Shown here one piece after another: positions 47,506 through 55,347 of a stretch of 64,000 nucleotides of DNA. The first letter of the stretch is position 1. The number at the start of each line of letters is the position of its first letter. The notes under the pieces are model-generated. The model searched no databases. It was not told the origin of the DNA and worked only from the letters and a program-made list of their open reading frames with translations. Origin of the DNA: Paracoccaceae bacterium (GTDB lineage Bacteria; Pseudomonadota; Alphaproteobacteria; Rhodobacterales; Rhodobacteraceae); contig JABURR010000070.1 in assembly GCA_014762635.1 (NCBI GenBank), forward strand, positions 1 through 64,000. Direction: 5' to 3'. The position numbers and the translations under genes are program-made.

Positions 47506-48507
47506 TCAGATACCCGACAGCGCGTCGACCAGACGTCCGGCCCCCTGGCGGAACGGATCGACCGCAGGCAGGCCCATGCGTTTTTCCACGCCCTCGAGGT
47601 AGCTCAGCGCCTCGTCTTCGCCCATGGCATGGCTGTTGACCGAGATGCCCACCACCTGGCAGGCCGGGTTGGCGACGCGCGCCAGCGGCAGGGCCATGTC
47701 GCGCAGCGCCTCGAGGCTGGGCAGCTCATAGCCCGGGAGCCCGCGCATATGCGTGCGCGTTGGTTCGTGGCTGAGGATCAGCGCGTCGGGCTGGCCGCCG
47801 TGGACCAGAGCCATGGTGACGCCGGAATAGGAGACGTGGAACAGGCTCCCCTGACCCTCGATCAGGTCCCAGTGATCGGGGTCATTGTCGGGGGTAAGCC
47901 ATTCCACCGCCCCGGCCATGAAGTCCGCCACCACGGCGTCGAGCGGAACGCCCTCGCCGGTGATGAGGATGCCGGTCTGACCGGTGGCGCGGAAGCTGGC
48001 CTTCATGCCGCGCTTGCGCATCTCGGCATCCATGGCGAGCGAGGTATACATCTTGCCCACCGAGCAATCGGTGCCCACGGCAAGGCAGCGCTTGCCGGTC
48101 CGCTTCACGCCGTTGGCGATCGGGTATTGCACGGAGGGGATGCGCACGTCGTGCAACTGTCGGCCGGTGGCCTTGGCGACGGCGGCAAGGTCGGGCTCGT
48201 CGCGCAGCAGGTTGTGCAGCCCGCTGGCCAGGTCGAAGCCTTCCTCGAGTGCTGCGACCAGCACCTTCTTCCAAGCCTGGGAGATCACCCCGCCTCGGTT
48301 CGCCACGCCAACCACCAGCGTCTTCGCGCCTGCGGCCTTGGCCTCGGCCAGCGTCATGTCAGGCAGTTTCATGTCGGCCTTGCAGCCTTCCATCCGGAAC
48401 TGGCCGAGGGCATATTCGGGACGCCAGTCACGGATGCCCTGGGCCACCTTGGCGGCCAGCGGGTCCGGCGCGTCGCCGAGGAACAGAAGATAGGGGGTCT
48501 CGATCAT
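47506..48507 (-). CDS. dgcN: D-glutamate N-acetyltransferase DgcN (DUF1611)
   Basis: A 333-residue DUF1611 protein. The P-loop-like GTDCSVGKMYTSLAMDAEM (145-163) and SHEPTRTHMRGLPGY are conserved in the family. Members called DgcN acetylate D-glutamate in marine bacteria. The ATG at 48507 follows AAGGAGGATGCG; longer frames run into the promoter region of the divergent mcl1. It is first of the dgcN-dgcA-dat set. Confidence 0.85.
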   Translation of the reverse strand: MIETPYLLFLGDAPDPLAAKVAQGIRDWRPEYALGQFRMEGCKADMKLPDMTLAEAKAAGAKTLVVGVANRGGVISQAWKKVLVAALEEGFDLASGLHNLLRDEPDLAAVAKATGRQLHDVRIPSVQYPIANGVKRTGKRCLAVGTDCSVGKMYTSLAMDAEMRKRGMKASFRATGQTGILITGEGVPLDAVVADFMAGAVEWLTPDNDPDHWDLIEGQGSLFHVSYSGVTMALVHGGQPDALILSHEPTRTHMRGLPGYELPSLEALRDMALPLARVANPACQVVGISVNSHAMGEDEALSYLEGVEKRMGLPAVDPFRQGAGRLVDALSGI

Positions 48508-48763
48508 GGCGCATCCTCCTTCGATTTTGAGCGGATCATCGGCAGAACCGCCTCGAATACCATCCCGAATGCTGCCTCCTTGTAGAAGAAATCGGAAAAA
48601 TCTTCGAACATATGCGAAAAATGCGCAAGAATTCACCAGATTGCATGCTGCTGCGGCGCGGCGGAGTCTTCTGCGGCTGCAAAACGCACCTTGTGACTGG
48701 CTGCGCAATATAATATCCGCTGAGGGTGAAAACTCGACACTTCCTTGCTGAAAGGCCTTCTGC
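48508..48763. promoter_or_regulatory. Divergent dgcN-mcl1 promoter region
   Basis: This 256-bp AT-richer region contains a direct repeat ATGCGAAAA/ATGCGCAAG near 48611-48630 and a TAATAT -10-like hexamer at 48711-48716 on the mcl1 side, about 47 bp before the ATG. TGCAAA-like words resemble sites of short-chain acyl-CoA regulators, but the match is loose. Confidence 0.4.
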
Positions 48764-49720
48764 ATGTCCTTCCGTATCCAGCCCGCCCCCGTTGCCCGCC
48801 TGAACCGCTGCCAGCTTTTCGGCCCCGGTTCGCGCCCGGCGATTTTCGAGAAGATGGCGGCGAGCGATGCGGATGTGATCAACCTCGACCTCGAGGACTC
48901 GGTGGCCCCCGACGACAAGGACGCTGCGCGTCAGAACATCATCCAGGCGATCGGCGATATCGACTGGGGACAGAAGACGCTCAGCGTGCGGATCAACGGG
49001 CTGGATACACCTTACTGGTATCGCGACGTGGTCGACCTGCTGGAGAAGGCGGGGGAACGGCTGGACCAGATCATGATCCCCAAGGTCGGCAATGCCTCGG
49101 ATGTCTATGCCGTCGACGCGCTGGCCACGGCGGTGGAGGCCGCCAAGGGGCGCGGCAAAAAGATCGCTTTCGAGGTGATCATCGAATCCGCCGCAGGCAT
49201 CGCCCATGTGGAAGAGATCGCCGCCTCCTCGCCCCGTCTGCAGGCGATGAGCCTGGGTGCTGCGGATTTCGCGGCCTCGATGGGCATGGCTACGACCGGC
49301 ATCGGCGGCACGCAGGAGAATTACTACATGGCCCGCGAGGGGCAGAAATACTGGTCGGACCCCTGGCACTGGGCGCAGGCGGCGATCGTCGCGGCGTGCC
49401 GCACCCACGGGGTGCTGCCGGTGGACGGGCCGTTCGGCGATTTCAGTGATGACGAGGGGTTCATGGCCCAGGCGCGGCGCTCGGCCACGCTGGGGATGGT
49501 CGGCAAATGGGCGATCCATCCCAAGCAGGTGGCGCTGGCCAACGAGGTCTTCACTCCGTCGGAAGAGGCGGTAACGGAGGCGCGCGAAATCCTTGCCGCG
49601 ATGGAAAAGGCCAAGGCCGAGGGCGCGGGCGCCACGGTCTACAAGGGACGGCTGGTGGATATCGCCTCGATCAAGCAGGCCGAGGTGATCGTGCGCCAGG
49701 CCGAGATGATCGGGGCCTGA
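48764..49720 (+). CDS. mcl1: L-malyl-CoA/beta-methylmalyl-CoA lyase
   Basis: A 318-residue CitE-superfamily lyase. Substrate and metal residues are in NLDLEDSVAPDDK (40-52), Arg76, Glu141 (EVIIESAAG) and Asp168 (SLGAADFA). The later WAIHPKQV and C-terminal segment match Mcl1, which splits malyl-CoA and beta-methylmalyl-CoA in the ethylmalonyl-CoA pathway for acetate and propionate assimilation. It converges on dapA with a 9-bp gap. Confidence 0.93.
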   Translation: MSFRIQPAPVARLNRCQLFGPGSRPAIFEKMAASDADVINLDLEDSVAPDDKDAARQNIIQAIGDIDWGQKTLSVRINGLDTPYWYRDVVDLLEKAGERLDQIMIPKVGNASDVYAVDALATAVEAAKGRGKKIAFEVIIESAAGIAHVEEIAASSPRLQAMSLGAADFAASMGMATTGIGGTQENYYMAREGQKYWSDPWHWAQAAIVAACRTHGVLPVDGPFGDFSDDEGFMAQARRSATLGMVGKWAIHPKQVALANEVFTPSEEAVTEAREILAAMEKAKAEGAGATVYKGRLVDIASIKQAEVIVRQAEMIGA

Positions 49721-49729
49721 CGCGGGGGA

Positions 49730-50605
49730 TCAGTTCAGGATGCCGGCGTGCACCATGGCGGCGCGGATCGCCTCCTTGGTGCCGTCGGTGAGCGGCGTGA
49801 GCGGCGAGCGCACGTCCTCGGCGCAGCGGCCCAGCAGCGAGAGGCCATATTTCGCACCGACAAGACCTGGCTCGGTGAAGATCGCCTTGTGAAGCGGCAT
49901 CAGCAGGTCTTGGTATTCCAGCGCCTTGGCGAAATCGCCCGCAAGCGTCGCCTCCTGAACCTGCGCCACGAGCTTCGGCGCGACATTCGCGGTGACGGAT
50001 ATCACCCCGACGCCACCCTGCGCATTGAAACCATGCGCGGTCGGATCCTCGCCGGAAAGCTGGATGAACTCCTTGCCGCAGCTGATCCGTTGATCGCTGA
50101 CGCGCGCCAGATCCCCGGTGGCGTCCTTCACGCCCACGATGCGCGGAAGCTTCGCCAACTCTCCCATCGTCGCCGGGGTCATGTCCACGACCGAGCGGCC
50201 GGGGATGTTGTAGATGATGATCGGCAGGTCGCAGCAGTCGTGCAGCGCGGTGAAATGCGCGATCAGGCCAGCCTGGGTGGGCTTGTTGTAATAGGGCGTG
50301 ACCACCAGCGCCGCGGTTGCGCCCACCTTGTGGGCATGGCGCATGAAGCGGATCGCCTCGACCGTGTTGTTCGACCCGGCCCCGGCCACCACCGGAAGGC
50401 GGCCTGCGGCGGCCTTCACGACGGCCTCGACCACGGCCTCGTGCTCTTCGTGGCTCAGCGTCGGGCTTTCACCCGTGGTGCCAACCGGCGCAAGCCCGTG
50501 GGTGCCCTGTTCGACGTGCCATTCGACGAGGGCTTTCAGCGCATCGAAATCGACCTCGCCATTCTTGAACGGCGTGACCAGGGCGGGAATGGACCCTTTG
50601 AGCAT
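49730..50605 (-). CDS. dapA: 4-Hydroxy-tetrahydrodipicolinate synthase
   Basis: A 291-residue aldolase that condenses pyruvate with aspartate semialdehyde in lysine and diaminopimelate synthesis. The Schiff-base lysine is Lys160 (GVKDATG), with GTTGESPT at 42-49 and the Tyr132 region IYNIPGRS. The ATG at 50605 gives the family N-terminus; the frame opening with GTG at 50650 is longer than usual. It precedes nothing else on its strand before mcl1. Confidence 0.95.
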   Translation of the reverse strand: MLKGSIPALVTPFKNGEVDFDALKALVEWHVEQGTHGLAPVGTTGESPTLSHEEHEAVVEAVVKAAAGRLPVVAGAGSNNTVEAIRFMRHAHKVGATAALVVTPYYNKPTQAGLIAHFTALHDCCDLPIIIYNIPGRSVVDMTPATMGELAKLPRIVGVKDATGDLARVSDQRISCGKEFIQLSGEDPTAHGFNAQGGVGVISVTANVAPKLVAQVQEATLAGDFAKALEYQDLLMPLHKAIFTEPGLVGAKYGLSLLGRCAEDVRSPLTPLTDGTKEAIRAAMVHAGILN

Positions 50606-50761
50606 GACGCGCTTCTCCTTTTTGTCGAAGTTCCGGGCGGGGAGACTCACCCCGCGGGCGCGCGGAAACTAGCCGCGTTGGGGCCGGTTGCCAAGTTTGT
50701 CTGTTGCCGGTTCACCCAGTACGATTAGGTTGAACTGTCCCAGCAGGAATTTTGGTGACGA

Positions 50762-52732
50762 ATGCGCGCGTTTCTAGGAGCGATTATCGGGGTTTTGATG
50801 GCGGTCGGGGGCGCTCCGGCGCTTGCTCAGGACGCGCCCGAACTCACACCACTGGCGCAGGCTCTTGTCGCGGCGCGCGCGGGTGACTGGGACACGGCCG
50901 AACGGCTGGCCCGGGGCGAAGGACGCGTAGCGGGTCATGTCGTCCTGTGGCACCGGTTGCGTGACGGGATCGGGGCGCCCAAGGACTACCTCGATTTCAT
51001 CGACGATCATTCGGATTGGCCCGGGCTTCTCAGGATGCATCGCGTGGGCGAGGGAAACCTGACACCGGACCTGCCGCCGCGTGAGGTGGTACGCTATTTC
51101 GAGGGGCGCCGCCCCAAAACCGGGAACGGCGCGCTGCGGCTTGGTGAGGCTCTGCTGAAACAGGGCCGCGGCCCCGAGGCCGAGGCGGTTCTGGTCTCGG
51201 CCTGGTGGCGGTTGTCGCTGACAGCTTCGGAAGAGGCCGAGTTCCTCGACGCGCACGGCGCGATCCTGGCAGGTCATCACGAGGCGCGTCTCGACATGCT
51301 GCTCTGGCGGGGGCTGTCGGGCGAGGCCGCGCGGATGGAGCCGCTGGTCCCCGCGGATTGGCAGGCCTTGTCCGAGGCCCGGGGCGGGTTGCGCGACGAT
51401 GTCTCGGGCGTCGACGACCTGATCGAGGCCGTGCCTGACACGCTGCGCAACGATCCGGGGCTGGCCTACGAGCGGTTCCTGTGGCGCGCGAAAAAGGGCC
51501 GGAACGACGGGGCGATCGAAATTCTGGCCGCCCAGTCCGAGTCCGCCGAGACTCTGGGTGAGCCCGAGCGCTGGGCCTATTGGCGGCGGTTGCTGGCGCG
51601 GTGGGAAATGCGCGAGGGCGATCCGGCGCGTGCCTATCGACTGGCCTCGCGGCATTACCTGGTGGATGGGTCGGACTATGCCGACCTCGAATGGCTCGCT
51701 GGCTACATCGCGCTGCACTATCTTGGCGACGCTGAAAGGGCGCTGAGCCATTTCCAGACGTTCCGGCTGGCGGTGGGGACGCCGATCAGCCTTGGACGCG
51801 CCGGGTATTGGGAAGGCCGCGCGCAGGACGCCTTGGGCAATACCGCCGCCGCGCGCGCGGCCTATGCTTTCGGCGCCGAACACCAGTCCAGCTTCTACGG
51901 GCTTCTGGCCGCAGAGCAGGCTGGGTTAACGCTCGATCGCGCTTTGACCGAAGCGGAGAGGCTACCGGGCTGGCGCGGCTCGGACCTTGAGCGCAACACC
52001 ATTCTGGCCGCCGCGACGCTGCTGGATGAAGCCGGGGAGCGGAACCTGGCGCGCTGGTTCACGGCGCACTTGGGCGACACGCTGCCCGAACCCTTGCTGC
52101 CCGTGCTGGCCGGGTACTGGCTGGAACGCGGCGACGCTCATCTTGCGCTGCTGGCGTCCAAGGCAGCGGCCGGCCGCGGGGTTCTGCTGGTCGAGGGATA
52201 TTTCCCGGTGGTGGATCTTGGCGAGATCGCCGAGGGCGTGCCGCAGGAACTGGCGCTCTCCATCGCGCGGCGGGAAAGCGAGTTCGCCCCAGACCTGCAA
52301 AGCGGCGCCGGGGCGCAGGGGCTGATGCAACTCATGCCCGCCACAGCGAAGGCCATGGCCGAGGAGATCGGCGAGGACTATTCGAAAGAACGCCTGACCG
52401 AGGACCCGGCCTATAACGCGCGGTTGGGCACCGCCTATCTTGCGCGTCTGCTGGATCGGTTCGACGGCAACCTGCCGCTGGTCGCGGCCAGCTACAACGC
52501 CGGACCGAGCCGCTCTCTGGCCTGGATCGAGGCCAATGGCGATCCGCGCGACCCCGCCACCGATATGGTCGACTGGATCGAGCATATCCCGTTCCAGGAA
52601 ACCCAGAACTACGTCATGCGCGTGATGGAATCGGTGATCGTCTACCGCGCGCGGCTTGGGCTTGCGACCGGGGAAATCACGCTGTCCAGCGAACTCAAGC
52701 GGTCTTCGCCACGCGCTCTCGCCACAGAGTGA
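50762..52732 (+). CDS. Soluble lytic murein transglycosylase
   Basis: A 656-residue periplasmic lytic transglycosylase. A signal peptide covers residues 1-20 (cleavage after ALA). A long alpha-superhelical region follows, and the C-terminal SLT domain contains SIARRESEF with catalytic Glu505, GAQGLMQLMPATAK and ASYNAGPSR. It cleaves peptidoglycan glycan strands to 1,6-anhydro ends. Its last 38 bases overlap the 3' end of the convergent EamA gene. Confidence 0.94.
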   Translation: MRAFLGAIIGVLMAVGGAPALAQDAPELTPLAQALVAARAGDWDTAERLARGEGRVAGHVVLWHRLRDGIGAPKDYLDFIDDHSDWPGLLRMHRVGEGNLTPDLPPREVVRYFEGRRPKTGNGALRLGEALLKQGRGPEAEAVLVSAWWRLSLTASEEAEFLDAHGAILAGHHEARLDMLLWRGLSGEAARMEPLVPADWQALSEARGGLRDDVSGVDDLIEAVPDTLRNDPGLAYERFLWRAKKGRNDGAIEILAAQSESAETLGEPERWAYWRRLLARWEMREGDPARAYRLASRHYLVDGSDYADLEWLAGYIALHYLGDAERALSHFQTFRLAVGTPISLGRAGYWEGRAQDALGNTAAARAAYAFGAEHQSSFYGLLAAEQAGLTLDRALTEAERLPGWRGSDLERNTILAAATLLDEAGERNLARWFTAHLGDTLPEPLLPVLAGYWLERGDAHLALLASKAAAGRGVLLVEGYFPVVDLGEIAEGVPQELALSIARRESEFAPDLQSGAGAQGLMQLMPATAKAMAEEIGEDYSKERLTEDPAYNARLGTAYLARLLDRFDGNLPLVAASYNAGPSRSLAWIEANGDPRDPATDMVDWIEHIPFQETQNYVMRVMESVIVYRARLGLATGEITLSSELKRSSPRALATE

Positions 52733-53567
52733 AGAGGCCCGCCGCGACGATGATTGCCGCGCCCACGGCGACATTCGTCCTGAGCGTCTCGCCGAAGATC
52801 AGGATCCCTAGCGTCGAGGCGAAGACAAGCTGCAGGTAGGCGAAGGGCTGCACCGCGCTGGCCTCGGCCACGTCATAGGCCTTGATCAGCGTCCAGTGTC
52901 CCGCCGCGCCGGTGATGCAGAGCGTGATCATCCAGGCCCAGTCCGGCGCGGTCATCGGCTCCCAGAACCAGATGCCCGCGATGGTCATCACCACGGCCCC
53001 CACCGTTCCGGTGAAGAAGAACGAGGTGGCGACCGTGTCCTTGCGGGCGGCGTAGCGCGTCAGCAGACCGTAGAAGGCGAACATCAGTGCCGCGGCCAGC
53101 GGAACCACCGCCTCGGGCGAGAAGACGCGGATGCCCGGCTGCAGGATGATCAGGATGCCGACGAAGCCCATGCCGATGGCCGCCCAACGCCGCCAGCCCA
53201 CGCGTTCGCCCAGCACGGGTCCGGACAGTGCTGCCACCAGAAGCGGGTAAGAAGCAAAGATCGCGTGGCTTTCCACCAGCCCCAGCAGCACGAAGCCCAT
53301 GACCATGACGCAGACCTCGGTGGCCAGCAGCGCGCCCCGCAGGATCTGGATAACCGGCTGTTTCGTCGCCGCGGCCTTGCGCACCCCGCCCGCTTTGCGC
53401 GAGGCCACGGTGATGACGAACGCGGCGAAGAACCAGTAGCGGATCATCACCACCATCATCACGTTGTACTCTCCCGCCAGGTGACGAGAGATCCCGTCCT
53501 GCGCGGCGAAGATGAAGGTCGTCACCACCATGAAGAGGATGCCGAGGCGCGTGTTCTGTTCGGTCAT
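52695..53567 (-). CDS. EamA/DMT-family transporter
   Basis: A 290-residue inner-membrane protein with ten predicted helices in two EamA repeats, likely a metabolite exporter. The conserved GPVLGERVGWRRWAAIGMGFVGILI (first repeat end) and ILIFGETLRTNVAVGAAIIV (second repeat end) are visible. The cargo is unknown. The start overlaps the mnmD stop (ATGA), so it is co-expressed with mnmD. Confidence 0.9.
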   Translation of the reverse strand: MTEQNTRLGILFMVVTTFIFAAQDGISRHLAGEYNVMMVVMIRYWFFAAFVITVASRKAGGVRKAAATKQPVIQILRGALLATEVCVMVMGFVLLGLVESHAIFASYPLLVAALSGPVLGERVGWRRWAAIGMGFVGILIILQPGIRVFSPEAVVPLAAALMFAFYGLLTRYAARKDTVATSFFFTGTVGAVVMTIAGIWFWEPMTAPDWAWMITLCITGAAGHWTLIKAYDVAEASAVQPFAYLQLVFASTLGILIFGETLRTNVAVGAAIIVAAGLFTLWRERVAKTA

Positions 53568-54244
53568 GTGCGGGCTTTCAATGTGCCGACGGTCATATGT
53601 CTCTTTCGCCCGTATCCGGGAATTCGGGTCACGTCAAACCCGGCCTCGGCAAGGGCGCGCCGGACGAAACCGGCTGCGGTGTAGGTGGCGAAGCTGCCCC
53701 CGGGCGCGGTGTGGTGTGCGACCTGCGCCATGAGGGTCGGGTCCCACATCTCGGGGTTCTTGGCGGGCGAGAACCCGTCGAGGAACCAGGCATCCGCCTT
53801 GCCGTGCCATGCCACGAGCGTTTCACGCGCATCGCCGGTGATGACTTCGAGATGTGCGTCGCCAGTGTCGAGAGTGAACTCTCCGCGCCGCCAGGCCGCG
53901 ACCAGCGGCGGGGCGAGGGGGGCAACCTCGGGGAATGCCAACAGTGCCCGTTCCATGTCGTCGGCCGGCATCGGGAAAGCCTCGAAGCTGGTGAAATGCA
54001 ACCTGCCCGTCGTGCCGCCGTCGCGCCAGGCGGCCAGCGCGGCGAGGAAATTCAGCCCGGTCCCGAAGCCCAGCTCGGCGATGTGGAATCCCGGACGGAA
54101 GTGCCCTGGCAGATCGTTGCCCGCGATGAAGACGTGGCGGGTTTCCTCCAGCCCGTTCTGCAGCGAGAAAAACGGATCGTCGAAGCGCGGCGACACCGGT
54201 GTGCCGCCATCGCGCCAAAGGATCTGTTCGCGCTGGTCTGTCAA
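53564..54244 (-). CDS. mnmD: tRNA (mnm5s2U34) methyltransferase MnmD
   Basis: A 226-residue stand-alone homologue of the MnmC N-terminal domain, which methylates 5-aminomethyl-2-thiouridine at the tRNA wobble base. The SAM motif ELGFGTGLNF is at 57-66, and the hallmark LDGFSPAKNPEMW at 155-167. No ATG fits: an in-frame stop lies just upstream, and the start is TTG at 54244. The FAD domain of MnmC is encoded separately and divergently at 54301. Confidence 0.9.
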   Translation of the reverse strand: MTDQREQILWRDGGTPVSPRFDDPFFSLQNGLEETRHVFIAGNDLPGHFRPGFHIAELGFGTGLNFLAALAAWRDGGTTGRLHFTSFEAFPMPADDMERALLAFPEVAPLAPPLVAAWRRGEFTLDTGDAHLEVITGDARETLVAWHGKADAWFLDGFSPAKNPEMWDPTLMAQVAHHTAPGGSFATYTAAGFVRRALAEAGFDVTRIPGYGRKRHMTVGTLKART

Positions 54245-54248
54245 TTTG

Positions 54249-54286
54249 AATTAACCTAGATAAGTGTTAATTACAGTGGACACTTA
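54249..54286. promoter_or_regulatory. Overlapping inverted repeats between mnmD and the FAD gene
   Basis: In only 56 bp of AT-rich divergent DNA, AATTAAC (54249)/GTTAATT (54266) and TAAGTGT (54261)/ACACTTA (54280) form two perfect 7-bp inverted repeats that share bases. They are candidate operators or promoter elements controlling both genes. Confidence 0.5.
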
Positions 54287-54300
54287 CGAGGGAGCCCGCA

Positions 54301-55341
54301 GTGTCGACAGTTGACGTTACGGTTCGGGGCGCCGGAGTTTTCGGACTCTCGATTGCCTATGCCTGTCTGCGCCGCGGTGCAAGGGTCCGGGTCGTGGACC
54401 CGCACGGGGTAGGCTTCGGGGCGTCGGGCGGCGTGGTCGGGGCCTTGGCGCCGCACACCCCCGAGAACTGGAACGAAAAGAAAGCCTTCCAATTCGAAAG
54501 CCTGTTGATGGCCGAGGCGTTCTGGCGCGATGTGGACGCCACCTCGGGCGGGGCCAGCGGGTACGAGCGGACCGGGCGGTTGCAGCCGATCGCCGACGAG
54601 CGTGGGCTTGATCTTGCGCGGGCGCGGGCAGAGGAAGCCAAGACACTCTGGCAGGGCAAGGCCACGTGGGAGGTGGTCCCGTCCGCCGCTGCAACTGGCT
54701 GGGCGCCGGGCTCGCCGACCGACTACCTGATCCATGACACGCTCTCGGCCCGGGTGCATCCCAAGCGTGCCGTCGAAAGCCTCGCCGCCGCGGTGCTGAC
54801 CTTGGGCGGCACGCTCACGACCGAGGCCGAGGACGCCGGGCAGGTGGTCTGGGCCGCCGGGTACCGGGGTCTGGAAGACCTGTCTCGTCAGTTCGGAAAA
54901 TCCGTCGGCACGGGCGTGAAGGGGCAGGCGCTGGTGGTCGACTACCCCGCCGATGCAGCCCCGCAGATCTTTGCCGAGGGGCTGCATATCGTGCCCCATG
55001 CGGACCGGACCGTCGCAATCGGGTCGACCAGCGAGCGCGAGTTCGCGGATCCCGATGCCACCGACGATCAGATCGACGACCTCCATGCCCGGGCCATCGC
55101 GGCGATGCCGGTGCTGGAGGGGCGGACGGTGCTGCTCAGTTGGGCCGGGGTCCGGCCGCGCGCGAAAAGCCGGGCGCCGATGCTGGGCGCCTATCCCGAC
55201 CGCCCGGGGCATTTCATCGCCAACGGCGGGTTCAAGATCGGCTTCGGCATGGCACCCAAGGTGGCGCAGATCATGGCCGACCTGGTCCTGGAGGGGCGCG
55301 ACGCGATCCCCGAGGGATTCCGCGTCGAGGCCAATCTCTGA
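54301..55341 (+). CDS. FAD-dependent oxidoreductase, MnmC2-like
   Basis: A 346-residue DAO-superfamily flavoprotein. The FAD motif is at Gly10-x-Gly12-x2-Gly15 followed by VVDPHGVGFGASGGVVGALAP, and the C-terminus has SWAGVRPRAKSRAPMLG and IANGGFKIGFGMAP. It starts with GTG preceded by GGGAGC. Divergence from mnmD suggests it is the oxidase half of MnmC, removing the carboxymethyl group of cmnm5U; glycine or D-amino-acid oxidase activity is the alternative. Confidence 0.8.
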   Translation: MSTVDVTVRGAGVFGLSIAYACLRRGARVRVVDPHGVGFGASGGVVGALAPHTPENWNEKKAFQFESLLMAEAFWRDVDATSGGASGYERTGRLQPIADERGLDLARARAEEAKTLWQGKATWEVVPSAAATGWAPGSPTDYLIHDTLSARVHPKRAVESLAAAVLTLGGTLTTEAEDAGQVVWAAGYRGLEDLSRQFGKSVGTGVKGQALVVDYPADAAPQIFAEGLHIVPHADRTVAIGSTSEREFADPDATDDQIDDLHARAIAAMPVLEGRTVLLSWAGVRPRAKSRAPMLGAYPDRPGHFIANGGFKIGFGMAPKVAQIMADLVLEGRDAIPEGFRVEANL

Positions 55342-55347
55342 CCCGGA

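Noticed and set aside
48605-48675. RamB/PccR-like TTTGCAAA site upstream of mcl1
   Set aside because: Only loose TGCAAA and ATGCGAAAA words are present. No full palindromic TTTGCAAA was found, so a specific site is not claimed.
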